Shown here piece by piece: positions 45,669 to 56,500 of a stretch of DNA of 64,000 nucleotides. Where the stretch lies: the NCBI RefSeq assembly GCF_932294415.1, contig NC_065538.1, positions 20,296,167-20,360,166 of the forward strand, read 5' to 3'. This stretch comes from Quercus robur. Its lineage: Eukaryota; Streptophyta; Magnoliopsida; Fagales; Fagaceae. The translations under genes were made by a program, and so were the position numbers. The notes under the pieces are model-generated. The model did no database searches. It worked only from the letters and a program-made list of their open reading frames with translations, and was not told the DNA's origin. How positions within the stretch are numbered: position 1 is the first letter of the stretch; each line of letters opens with the position of its first letter.

Positions 45669-46664
45669 TGATAGGCCAAGAATATATTGACTCCTTGTGA
45701 TGAATTAACCAATTAATTAGCCAAGTTAATTAATTAATTCAATTAGCATGTAATAAGTGTGGTAGCACAAACAAATCGCCAACTAAGTTAAAATGCAGTG
45801 GAAAATAAATTATCACTGTGATTTGTTTACAAATGGAGAAAACCTACACAGCAAAACCCCACCAGGTGATATTAAGGTCACCACTCCCAAGAATTCACTA
45901 TTATCATAACAAGCAATTACAAGTAAAGGAATCCCAGTACCTTATACCAACTTACAGTTGAACCTTTACCCCAATACCCAGTTGGACTTGTTCTGTAGTG
46001 ACAATCTCTCCTTTCAATGCACAGCTCCCAATACGTGACTAACCAATTCGATGTGCGGATCGCAGTATGCAGCTTACTCACCAACTTAAGAAAGATGTTG
46101 GCTACAAAGTTCTTCAGTTCATCCACACAATGACGACCACGAAACTCCTTGGTTACAAAACCCTATGGTGTACAAACACAGCAACTTCTTGAATAAAAAG
46201 ATGACCTAGGGCATATGTCTCCGATTCATAATGTGCTTGTGAAAAACTTTTGCATTGAGGTGCATCAGTTGTGATGACCCTTAAAAAAATCCTTATATAT
46301 GTTTAGGGTTGTGAGAAAGAAAGCCCAAACATCTATACACAGATTGGATGAAAATCAGAACTGAAAATCTAATTTTCTTAAATCTCGATAGATACCCTAT
46401 CTATTAAGCAGCTGTCGAGCATCAAGCTTAAACAGCCTTTTAAACCTCGATAGATACTAGCTGTCGAGTTTTAAAATCCAGCACTTCTTCACTTGATTCT
46501 TGGACAGACTTGCATGGTTTTACCACTTGAACTTGAAACCTTGTTTCTTAAAGTATTAAATACATCCTAGATCTATCCAATTACAAGTAAAGTGCATTTT
46601 GTCAAAGGATTAGCCAATTCTATATTGACATATGTTCCTAACATGATTCACATATGTCCTAACA
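45669..46664 (-). repeat. 5' LTR of SIRE-like element (minus)
   Basis: 996 bp matching 35886-36897, with intact TG...CA on this copy (plus strand TGATAGGCC at 45669, CCTAACA at 46664). A TATA box in minus sense lies around 46289-46300 (ATATATAAGG), with CTCGATAG/CTGTCGAG motifs at 46383-46470 upstream of it. Confidence 0.88.
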
Positions 46665-46769
46665 CCCTTCACCAATTTCTTCATTTTTTAGAGGTAACCT
46701 TTTTAAATTGGTTAAATTTTTATTTTACTATTGGTTAAATTGGTTGAATTTTTTTAGATGTAACCTTTT

Positions 46770-47790
46770 TAGACACCGCATTTTGTACCCCTTACGAATC
46801 AAACCCCTGTTCCCCAATGATGCTCGAACTCTAAGGCCCAAGGCTAGTTTAGAGCCCAATCATATATTAAAATGACTTAAGGAGTGTTAAAATGGAAAAT
46901 ATAACCTTTTAAATGAGAAAAAATCTAGCTTTGGAAATAAAATGACCAAGGTAACCTTCGGCCTGCATACGTGGGTCGTGGCTTGCGTACGCAGCCACAT
47001 TCCTATGTAAGCAGCCAGGGTTTCAAAAGCATAAGAAATGCAAGTTTTCTGCAATAATGGCTAAGGTTTGGAACGAATCCCACATCGTCTAGAAGCCATT
47101 CCAAACCCCATTTTTTCCACTATATAAAGCCATACATGGTACATTTTCAAAACACATAGAAATTCCACGGGAAAAACCTAAGATTCACTAGAAAATAGTG
47201 AATCAAAACGGAGTTTTTTACAAAACACCCTCAAGTCATTTTTATTTGATTGGGACATTTTCTGGCCCCAACCCTTTGAGTTTAAGATTGCTAATCACTA
47301 TTTTATTGAATTGTGATAGATTTAACTGAGGGAAACAATCAAAAATCAAGCCTAGGAGCTTTTTCTTTAAGGTATCCTTTTAAACTTTTCTTTTTCTTTT
47401 CTGCTATTATCTTTATTTTCATCTTTTTCTGTTGTTTATTTTATGTTTACACATGTTTAGTTTTAGGTTTTCTTCATTGCTTTGAGGGTGGATATGTGTT
47501 TTGGGACGAATGATGCCATGTTGCATGCTTAAATGTATGCTAGTGTGTGTGTGTGAGTATAGATGCAAGTGTTGAACATGTTTTTAATAAGGTTAAAACA
47601 TAAGACACAATGATGGGAGGCCAACCTTAGGGTTAGGCAATCTTGGGTGCTTAACACCTTCCCAAGAGAATACCTAAACTCTAGTAGTAAGATCAAAGGT
47701 CATTCCTTGAAAAGACGCTATATTTATGATTCCTAGACCATATAACTAGGTGGCAACTCCATTCCGTTGTGCCCACACATATGGGTCTTA
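46770..47790 (+). mobile_element. Solo LTR, ~1.0 kb, decayed ends
   Basis: TAGACACCGCATTTTG at 46770 and GGGTCTTA at 47790 are flanked by the perfect 5-bp repeat CTTTT (46765-46769, 47791-47795). Ends TA...TA instead of TG...CA would need one G-to-A and one C-to-T change. A TATA box (CTATATAAAG, about 47120-47129) lies in plus orientation. The start resembles gypsy LTRs that I remember beginning TGACACC. No coding region is present. The flanking sequence is host unit 2 (compare 59490-59520). Confidence 0.6.
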
Positions 47791-47795
47791 CTTTT

Positions 47796-48666
47796 ATTTC
47801 TTTTTTCTTTTTTCATTAAAATTGATAAATTAAAATTTTTTATTGTCTACATGTCATTTATATTATCATTTTATCAAAAAATATTAGCATTTTAGTAGTC
47901 ACATAAGCTTCAACTGTGTCAATAATGTATTCCATTTGTCATGTAGACATTTTCTATTAGTGAGTTGATGGTAAGTCGATGACCAAATTGATTGTAAGAT
48001 GAAAATATCATGGATCAAATTGGCTGCTACCAAATCATAGAGACCAAAATAGCATTTTCGCCTTCTAATTTTGTTTATATATGAAACAATATAACATATG
48101 AATTTGATTATTATAATAGTAATTAATGGCCTGGATATTTAATAAGATTACGTTCTATATAAGAAATTAACTATTCAATATACAATTATGATACTCATTA
48201 TATAGTAAATTGTGTTTGTATATGAAATTATTTAGACACTATTTAAAGAAATTAGATTAAAATGCAAAACACACATCTGAATTTGGAGTTTTTACACCCT
48301 AAAGTTTCAGATGTTGGATTTTGCCTCATAAAGTAATATTTTATTTGCCTCAACAGCTCCTCCTTCTACATTTTCTGTTAAGTGCCACATAAGCTTGTCA
48401 TATATGTATGTTTAGTTCATCTAATAAAAGAATGCCATGTTATTTTCATTATGGCACGTGGCATCAGTTTTTTTAAAACTTTAATATTGCTATAATTTGA
48501 TTACTCAACATTTCATATATCTTATAAGATTAATAAATGCATGAATAAAAATTAAACATAAAAAGAAAACCAAAAAAAAAAAAAAAAGGATGAAAACTTA
48601 GATAAAATTCAAACATTTATTAAAATAAATATTCATTTCAAAGGAACCCAAAAAGGACTAGAGTCA
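47796..48666. other. Host unit 2 intergenic region
   Basis: AT-rich. 48470-48666 matches 60300-60504 of unit 3, the 3' flank of the PMEI copies. 47796-48460 has no clear match and no gene. A 15-base A run lies at 48572-48588. Confidence 0.6.
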
Positions 48667-48848
48667 TTAGAAAAGGAGATGTAGAATCGCCTTTAGGTCA
48701 GTGGTGAATTTCGTTAGGAATGTGATTCCTACAGCTAACTCTACTACTCCAACGTCAATACAATAACGTAAACCTTTATTAAAAGTATCCACAATTCTGT
48801 TTGACTCATTATACTTCAGCTCATCAAAGTATTGGAGACTCTCTTTGA
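48667..48848 (-). pseudogene. PMEI copy 2, 3' fragment
   Basis: About 60 codons of a PMEI-like C-terminus, reading ESLQYFDELKYNESNRIV, then a YC cysteine and KFTTDLKAILHLLF with a TAA at 48667-48669. It is closest to copy 3. Upstream (higher coordinates) it is cut at about 48848 and joined, through about 20 bp of uncertain origin, to the retrotransposon starting near 48869. The signal peptide and first cysteine pair are gone, so it cannot make an inhibitor. Confidence 0.85.
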
Positions 48849-48868
48849 ATGGAGACTCTCCTTATGCA

Positions 48869-49131
48869 CATGCTTCTTATTTAATGTATGCAATCTATTA
48901 TTTCTGTTTCACACTAAGATGCCTTGATGAGTTTTGTTTGTAGTGTTTCAGAAATACATGTTGTCAAAGTCTTCTTGCCATAAACTCTCTTCTTGCAAAG
49001 TTTTTCAAGAGTTTGTGTTAGGATAGATTTTATTGTATTCAACAAGTGAGTATGAGTTGAGTGATTTATGACTTCTCTCATATGTTCATTTGTTTGTTGT
49101 GGTTTTGTCACGGATTGCCAAAGGAGGAGAT
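48869..49131 (+). repeat. Leftover 3' internal end of an upstream element copy
   Basis: It matches 55236-55497 closely, ending in 'gccaaaggaggagat' (polypurine tract with one G-to-A change). It shows that another copy once lay to the left and shared LTR A. Confidence 0.85.
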
Positions 49132-50132
49132 TGTTAGGACATATGTGATTTGATGTTAAGAACATATGTCAATATTTTATGTAATTGGCTAATCCTTTGA
49201 AAAAACGCACTTTACTTGTAATTTGGTAGATCTAGGATGTGTTTAATACTTCAAGGAACAAGGTTTCAAGTTCAAGTGTTAAAGCCATGCAAGTCTATCC
49301 AAGAAACAAGTGAAGAAGTGCTGGATTTTAAAGTTCGACAACTAGCATCTATCGAGGTTTAAAAGCTGTTTCAACCCATGGCTCGACAGCTAGCTCGATA
49401 GATGGCTATCTATCAAAGTTTAAGAAACTCAGTTTTTCAGAGTTAATTTTCATCCAATCCGTGAGTATGTGCTTAGGCTTTTTTTCTCATAACCCCAAAC
49501 ATATATAAGGATTATTTTAAGGGCCGTCTAAGGTTGCACAAGTGTGAAGCAAAGTTTTGTTCATGTAAATTGTGACCTGAGACATAATTTGCCCTAGTTC
49601 ATCAATCTATTGAAGAAGCTGTTGTGTTTGTACACCACAGGATTTTGTGACCAATGAGCTTCTTAAACTTCATCGTGTGATGAACTGAAGAACTTTGCAG
49701 CCAAGATTCTTCTCAAGTTGGTGATTAAGTTGCGTATTGGGATCTGCACATCTATTGGTTAGTCACATACTGGAAGCATGCATTGAAAGGAGAGATTGTT
49801 ACTACAGAACAAGTCCAATTGGGTATTGGAGTAACGGTTCAACTGTAGGTTGATATAAGGTACTAGGATTCCTTTACTTGTAATCGCTTGTTTTAATAAT
49901 AGTGGATTCTTGAGAGTGATGACCTTAAAATCACCCGGTGGGGTTTTCGCCATGTAGGTTTTCTCCATTTGAAAAACAAATCACCGTGTCAATTTAATTT
50001 CCGCTGCACTTTAGTCAATTGGTGATTTTTTTGTGTTACCACGCGCTTTGCATGTTAATTAACTTAATTAATTCACTTGGCTAATTAATTGGTTAATTTA
50101 TCACAAATGGTTAATACATTCTTGGCCTATAA
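49132..50132 (+). repeat. LTR A of SIRE-like element (plus)
   Basis: About 1001 bp, starting TGTTAGGACATATG and ending near GGCCTATAA, where CA would be expected. It has the TATA box ATATATAAGG (49501-49510) and, upstream of it at 49336-49425, TCGAC/ATCGAGG/CTCGATAG motifs. It closely matches 55498-56500 and the reverse complement of both LTRs of the minus-strand copy. Confidence 0.88.
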
Positions 50133-50134
50133 AG

Positions 50135-50146
50135 TGGTATCAGAGT
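50135..50146 (+). other. Primer binding site, tRNA-Met type (one mismatch)
   Basis: TGGTATCAGAGT, differing from the standard site only at the last base, lies two bases after LTR A. Confidence 0.88.
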
Positions 50147-50204
50147 AGGCACACTCTGATTAGGTGTTAATCTTTGCTCTGTGATCCATTGACCCCTATT
50201 TGTC

Positions 50205-52089
50205 ATGGATAAAGGACAGTCTCTTATTATACCTCCTTTATTTAGCGGCACTAACTATGCATACTGGAAAGTATGCATAAGAGCCTTCTTACAGTCTTTA
50301 GATGAGAAAGTGTGGCAAGCTGTGAGATAGGCTGGACTAAGCCTATGGAAGCGCCGGTCGACTGGGATGATGCTAAGATCTAGGCGACAAAATTCAATAG
50401 TAGGGCATTGAATGCTTTTTTCACTGCAGTCACAAATAAGGAGTTCAAGAAAATATCCTCCACTAAAACTGTAAAGGAAGCATGGACCATTCTCCAGACA
50501 ACCTATGAGGGAACCAAGGCTGTCAAGGATTCAAAGCTTTAGAGGCTCACTACAAGCTTTGAAGAGATCGAGATGGAGGAGGATGAGTCATTCAATGAGT
50601 TCTATGCCAACCTCAAGGACATAGTGAACTCAGCCTTTAATCTTAGGGAAACCATTCTTGAACCCAAGATTGTGAGAAAGGTGTTTAGATCTTTACCTGA
50701 GAGATTTCATGCCAAGATCACCGCGATTAAGGAATCAAGGGATATTGACAAAATTCCTTTGATTGGTTGGCAGTCTGCAAACCTATGAGTTAGGATTGAC
50801 AAGAATCGGGAAACCAAGCAAGAGCAAAAGCTTGGCATTGAAGGCCAAGAGCAGTGACACTGATGAGTATTCAAACAATGAAGATTCTAAGATGAAATCC
50901 TATATTACGAGGCAGTTCAAGAAGTTTATGAAGAATGCCAACACGAAAGGATTTGACAAGGACCGAAAGCAATCCTGTTCTTCGCAGTTCAAGAGTCAAG
51001 ACAAAGGGAAGAAGGATGCTAGGGATGGCGGTCAGTACACTGTTCCCTCAAGACCAAAATGCTTTGGATGTCAAGGTTTCGGTCACATGAAACAAGAGTG
51101 CCCTACGTATCTCAAGACTATTGGGAAAAGCAAGGCACTTGCTGCTACCTTGAGCGACACTAAGCCTAAGGATGACTCTGATAATAAGGATGATGGAATC
51201 CTAAATGCCTTCACTGCCACTGTAAATCCTACTGAAGGAATTGTTGAAGATGTGGATTAAGAAGAGGAATTGGTAGAGTCTAAGTTTGAAAAGATGGATG
51301 AACAAGATGATATCCACATAGCCTATGCAAAGTTATACAAGGTCTCCGAAAAGCATGAGAAGTTGTATAGGTTGGCCACCAAGAAGCTTAGTGATGTGGA
51401 GCTTGAGCAAGAAAAAATCTCCACAAAGTTTGATGAAACCAATTAGACTATTGGAGCACTGAGATTTGAGAATAATTTATTGGCTGAAAAGACCAAGAAG
51501 CTTAAGGCAGAACTATTCCAAGTTAGAGCTCAGTTGGAGAGGACTTCAAGCACTAAGCTCAATGAGATACTTAATCTTCAGAAATCTACTTTCGATCAAA
51601 CCGATTTAGGGTATGATTTCTCTTCTCCTAGTATTGCTTCTACTAGTACTACTATTTTTGTTCCTCCAGCTAATAATGTTGAAACTGAGAACAATGATGT
51701 TAAGAATGAATTAGCTAGTGAGAATGTAGACAAGGGTAAATCTATCTTAAGAGCACCCCCTAAGCTTGATAAAAAAGAGATTAAGAACTCTAGGGCTAAG
51801 AAGGGAAATACTCAAAAACCCAAAAAGAAAAAGCAGCATTTATGTCATCACTGTGGCACAGGTAGACATACTCAACCTAATTGCTATAAGTGGTTAGCCG
51901 CTCAACAGAGCAACAGCATGATCACGTCGGGAAACCAGAATCAGTTTCCATCCTCCTTTGCTCCTCTTGGAGATCTTTTCAAAACCCTCATGTTCCTTTC
52001 GAACTTAAACGGTTTTATCACCACCAGATCAAGGGTTTGCTAAACGGAAAGGTTCTTCCAAGGTGTGGAAAGAAAAGGGCTCCAAGTGA
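50205..52089 (+). pseudogene. Copia-type gag of SIRE-like element (plus)
   Basis: ATG at 50205 (MDKGQSLIIPPLFSGTNYAYW) lies 59 bp after the primer site. A one-base deletion near 50326 shifts the frame. The correct frame returns for ALNAFFTAVTNKEFKK and reaches the TAG in KL*RL (about 50540) shared with the other copy. Further breaks are a shift near 50765 and stops near 51258 and 51447. The domains are as in the minus-strand copy: gag polypeptide domain, knuckle CFGCQGFGHMKQEC (about 51060), acidic region, coiled coil, and second knuckle CHHCGTGRHTQPNC (about 51846). A final shift near 52020 precedes the end GSSKVWKEKGSK and TGA at 52087-52089. Confidence 0.85.
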
Positions 52090-53180
52090 TTCTGACACTT
52101 TTTCTTTTTCCCTTTCTTGTTTTTGTTTTTGCATTACTTGTATGTTTTGCTTTTGTGTTTTGAGTCAGTCTAGTTTTATGCATTACTTTGTTTAACATGT
52201 TTCTATTTTTTTACTTTTCAGTTTTGCTTTATTTTGTTTTTCATATAAAAATAAAAATTGAAATTGAAAAATCAAAAAAATACAAAAACGTGTGTGTATG
52301 TGTATGTTGATACTTGTGTACCTTGGATGGCCAATAAAACAAAGTTTTCTAAACTTTGTATCTTTTGTAGCTTAGATGAGCATCTCTATGCACAACTAAG
52401 CAAGTCAGATTTGTGGCTCGTGTTTGTGATGAGTAAGGTTAAGTAATCTCTTGTACATAACACTCATATCACTCTTTTTGACAGGAATGATTAAAAAATC
52501 CTAAGAGAAAGACATAAATAGCCATCTCACCACTGTTGCCCACCAATTATGAAAAGACATATGTATGCTTCGACATAACAAAAGTGCAATGTCAAGAGCT
52601 TAACATCATTGGATATTTCTTTTCTCTCTCCTATATGCCTATGTATGATATGCTTATTAAAAGAAAAATAAAAGCAAAAAGATCAAAATGTTTTATATAT
52701 GATTGCAAGCGTGTATTCTAGAAGATGTGGGAGTTATAGGATGTACCTCGAATGTGATAGTCCCCATCAAACAGTTATGATTGTGTGTGAGTTAAAGTGA
52801 TTTTCTCATATCTCAAATCATCATAACATGTAGACACTTATGTAATTTTGTAATGTTTTTCACACACAACACGCAATATTCTTTACTACTTTTGATACAT
52901 TTGTAGGTACAATGTGATTTGGCCATCACAAGGAATACACGTGTTAATGTATGCTCACTAAACTGTCTTAACTTGTTTTTGAAATATAAAATTGGTTAGA
53001 CTTGTTTAGTGTGTGTGTGTGTGTTTTGGGATCTATGTGCTTAACATTTTTCTTGATTGAGAGATGATTTTAAGAGCTTAAAATGTTGTTTGGATCTTTG
53101 GTTGAGTAGCATGCTTGATTGCATTCATATCTGTGTTTTTCTCTTCTTTGAAAAATTGTTTTTAAACAATCTTGATACCT
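52090..53180 (+). other. Spacer after gag, pol absent
   Basis: This AT-rich noncoding stretch lies where copia pol would be. It corresponds to 39541-40178 plus 43269-43707 of the minus-strand copy, without the solo LTR that interrupts that one. No RT or integrase motifs are found in any frame. (GT)n-like repeats occur at 52290-52310 and 53010-53025. Confidence 0.7.
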
Positions 53181-53184
53181 TCTT

Positions 53185-53460
53185 GATAGCAGTCTCGATA
53201 CATCGAGAATCTTTGTTGTGGACACCTCTCGTTAGCTCCTCGATAGCTCTTCGATAGCTAAAACACGCCTTTTAAATCTCGATAGCTCTCGATTGATTGA
53301 GGTTTATGAAGATTCTATATATAGGCGCCTCGCAATTTCAGATTCATTATCTTTGATCTCCTCCAATTGCTTTGAGTCTTTTCACCTCCCAAATACCTCT
53401 CACTCACTCCAAACTTCATTCCCAAGAGTTCTTCGACCTTGATCTTGTTCTTCTTCACTG
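53185..53460 (+). promoter_or_regulatory. Putative internal promoter and first exon for the accessory ORF
   Basis: TCGATAC, ATCGAGA, CTCGTTAG, CTCGATAG, TTCGATAG and CTCGATTG motifs lie at 53189-53296. A TATA box, TCTATATATAGG, follows at 53314-53325, then a pyrimidine-rich leader. The leader ends in TTCACTG|GTAAGG at 53460/53461. TATA to donor is about 141 bp, as in the minus-strand copy. Confidence 0.55.
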
Positions 53461-53810
53461 GTAAGGACCTTAATCCCTCTCTTCATCATGCATTTTGTAT
53501 TTTTTACCTAACTTTTGGGATTTTTGGAAAGGTTTGAGATTTTTCAAAATCAATGAAGTTTTTTTTTTCAATTTTTGGGATTTGTTTTGTCAAAATGATG
53601 TTTAAAAATTCATGAATATTTTCATGCATTTTAGATGTGTGTTATATATGTTGAACTGTTTGTGTGCTGTTAGGTTTGGATTGGGTTGAGCCCATGATGT
53701 ATTTAAATTTGCATGTCATATGTTCATGCATTTTCATGCATACGTACCTCCATGTTTTTATCTTTTGATATTAAACCTATTTAGTGCTTTTCTGATTCAC
53801 TCTATCCTAG
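53461..53810 (+). other. Putative intron before the accessory ORF
   Basis: GTAAGGACC at 53461 matches the plant donor consensus and the other copy. A candidate acceptor, TTCACTCTATCCTAG, ends at 53810, immediately before the open reading frame. The sequence between is AT-rich and T-rich, as plant introns are. No transcript evidence is available here. Confidence 0.45.
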
Positions 53811-54938
53811 AACCCTCTTCGTTTTAGGGCATCTTTTTCTTCTCCTTCTGACCCCACTCCATCTCACGTATGGTTCCGTGATGAGAAGGCCAAATCAGAC
53901 TTCTCGGAAAACTTTTCATGACGAGGCATTCATTCGAAACGCCAAGTCGTTCTATCAGATTTTTTTGACACTGACCTACCCACTGTCATCTACAGTAGGA
54001 GTTAGGAGTCACTATGTGGCGTCCCGGTTACATGCCCTTCCATGATCATACAGGAGTTCTACTCTAATATGCACGGATTTGATTATTTTATACCCCAGTT
54101 TGTCACTCGCGTTCGGGGTATACGCATGGTAGTTACTCTGTATATTGTATCCAAGGTACTACACATTCCTAGGGTAGCGCATCCTGATTACCCTAACTGT
54201 GAGCGTCTAAGGACAGTGTCCAAAGACGAACTCGCATCCCTCTTTTGTGAAACACCATCATCTTAGGGTGAGCGTCAAAACACCCCTTGCTCAGCCTTTG
54301 CAAAAGGTCCGAGATTCCTTAATATGGTGATGATATTTATTCTTCATCCTTTGTCACACTATAACACTATCACAGAGCCTCGTGCTCACTTTTTGTTATC
54401 CCTCATTGAGGATCTTTCTATTGACTTTCCTTCTCACTTTATACTCTCCCTTATAGATGTCTATAAGGATACGGCGACCTTTGATAAGCTCATTTTTCCT
54501 TCTGCTATCACGCGGCTCCTTCGCCATTTTTCCATCTCCTATCTCGAGTCTCCCCACTTCACGTGCATGTGTGCCATAGATGCAGCTACTATTCGAGGGA
54601 GCGCGGCACAGCTTAGACTGAGGTAGCCCCAGACAAAGATGGCAGCTCCTCTAGCTTCTACCGCTCCATCCACCTCCGCTCCTTCGTCTTCAGCGGGTGG
54701 AGTGACACTTGAGATCATCATGGCGCAGCTTATGCGCATGGATGCTCTCCTTGACACTCTCTGTGATGAGTTGTGTCAGGTGAACATCCATGTTGGTCGT
54801 ATCACGCGACAACAAGCTGTCATGGATGGTTTCACTGTGGCTACCTCTCCTTCTCCCGAGGCATCTAAGGATAAGAATGATGATGCTAATGAGGATGATG
54901 ATGATGGCTCGCCTAGTGATGATGATATGTCTACTTGA
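53811..54938 (+). pseudogene. Accessory ORF of SIRE-like element (plus)
   Basis: A single frame of about 375 codons, closed by TGA at 54936-54938. In-frame stops are TGA after FSENFS, TAG at about 53996 and 54264, and TAG at about 54624; I find no net frameshift. Segments are SHVWFRDEKAKSDFSENFS, MHGFDYFIPQFVTRVRGIR, NMVMIFILHPLSHYNTITEP and DFPSHFILSLIDVYKDTATF. A Ser/Ala-rich linker, a short helix (IIMAQLMRMDALLDTL) and a Glu/Asp-rich end follow. The start codon is not evident. I remember relatives as the 'putative plant transposon protein' domain; the helix plus acidic tail could be a protein-interaction module. Confidence 0.72.
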
Positions 54939-55497
54939 TATACTTGCCTTTTGTCACTCGTGACAAAAGAGGGAGTAGTTTTGAGATGGAAGTAGTCATA
55001 CTCATAGGGAAAGGGTTAGTATAGGAGATAAAGGGAGTGTTTTTGAGGGATGTAGTGAGGATTTTTGTATCATTACTTTTCTTTCTATTTCAGATACACT
55101 ATCTCTTGTACATTGGTCTTGTGACCATTTAGTGATAACAAACATTGTACTTATCTCTAATACATATATTTGATGATGTTGTTATTACATGTCACCTATC
55201 TCTCCATGTGTTGTTTCTTTTCTCTCTTTATACACATGTTTCTTATTTAATGTATGCAATCTATTATTTCTGTTTCACACTAAGATGCCTTGATGAGTTT
55301 TGTTTATAGTGTTTCAGAAATATAGGTTGTCAAAGTCTTCTTGTCATAAACTCTTTTCTTGCAAAGTTTTTCAAGAGTTTGTGTTAGAATAGATTTTATT
55401 ATATTCAACAAGTGAGTATGAGTTGAGTGATTTATGACTTCTCTCATATGTTCATTTGTTTGTTGTAGTTTTGTCACGGATTGCCAAAGGGGGAGAT
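54939..55497 (+). other. 3' noncoding region and polypurine tract
   Basis: It starts with 'cttttgtcactcgtgacaaaagagggagt', a small inverted repeat next to a purine tract, and ends with AAAGGGGGAGAT at 55486-55497 directly before LTR B. No gene is seen. Confidence 0.7.
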
Positions 55498-56500
55498 TGT
55501 TATGACATATGTGATTTGATGTTAGGAACATATGTCAATATTTTATGTAATTGGCTGATCCTTTGACAAAATGCACTTTACTTGTAATTGAGTAGATCTA
55601 GGATGAGTTTAATACTTCAAGGAACAAGGTTTCAAGTTCAAGTATTAAAGCTATGCAAGTCTGTGCAAGAAACAAGTGAAGAAATGCTGGATTTTAAAGC
55701 TCGACAGCTAGCATCTATCGAGTTTTAAAAGCTGTTTCAGTCCATGGCTCGACAGCTAGCTTGATAGATGGCTATCTATCAAGGTTTAAGAAACTCAGTT
55801 TTTCAGAGCTGATTTTCATCCAATCTGTGAGCATGTGTCTAGGCTTTCTTTTCTCACAACCCTAGACATATATAAGGATTATTTTAAGGGTCGTCTAGGG
55901 TTGCACAAGTGTGAAGCAAAGTTTTGTTCATGCAAATTGTGACCTGAGACAGAATTTGTCCTAGTTCATCTTTCTCTTGAAGAAGTTGTTGTGTTTGTAC
56001 ACCATAGGATTTTGTGACCAAGGAGCTTCTTGATCTTCATTTTGTGATGAACTGAAGAACTTTGCAGCTAACATCCTTCTTAAGTTGGTGATTAAGTCAC
56101 ATACTGGGATCCGCACATCTATTGGTTAGTCACGTACTGGGAGCCATGCATTGAAAGGAGAGATTGTCATTACAAAACAAGTCCAATTAGGTATTCGGGT
56201 AAGAGTTCAACTGTAGGTTAGTATAAGGTACTGAGATTCCTTTACTTGTAACTGCTTGTTTTGATAACAGTGGATTCTCGGGAGTGGTGACCTTAAAATC
56301 ATTTGATGGGGTTTTTACCGTGTAAGTTTTTCCCATTCAAAAACAAATCACCGTGTCAATTTAATTTCCACTGCACTTTAGTTAATTGGTGATTTTTTTG
56401 TGCTACCACACGCTTTGCATGTTAATTAACTTAATTAATTCACTTGGCTAAATTAATTGGTTAATTTATCACAAGGGGTCAATACATTCTTGGCCTATCA
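55498..56500 (+). repeat. LTR B of SIRE-like element (plus)
   Basis: 1003 bp from TGTTATGACATATG to GGCCTATCA. TATA box ATATATAAGG at about 55867-55877, with CTCGACAG/TATCGAG motifs upstream at 55700-55765. It is followed by AACAT and host unit 3 sequence. Confidence 0.88.

Larger units (their letters stand above)
35886..46664 (-). mobile_element. SIRE-like copia element with gag and accessory ORF, no pol
   Basis: Minus-strand LTR retrotransposon. LTRs are 45669-46664 (5', 996 bp) and 35886-36897 (3', 1012 bp), with TSD CCCTC (35881-35885) versus CCCTT (46665-46669). The flanks rejoin to match the empty site in unit 3 around 59436-59480. Reading in sense: primer site 45655-45666, gag 45597-43708, spacer with a nested 3.08 kb solo LTR, a putative internal promoter, accessory ORF 38742-37597, multiple purine tracts, polypurine tract 36898-36912. 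There is no reverse transcriptase or integrase. The relative at 48869-56500 has the same order, so the absence of pol is shared. Confidence 0.9.
48869..56500 (+). mobile_element. SIRE-like copia element in a truncated chain (plus strand)
   Basis: Same family as 35886-46664. The order is: 3' internal fragment 48869-49131 ending in a polypurine tract, LTR A 49132-50132, primer site 50135-50146, gag 50205-52089, spacer, internal promoter and putative intron, accessory ORF 53811-54938, polypurine tract 55486-55497, LTR B 55498-56500. The 48869-49131 piece matches 55236-55497, so LTR A is also the 3' LTR of a preceding truncated copy. The left boundary cuts PMEI copy 2 and has no TSD. Confidence 0.88.
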
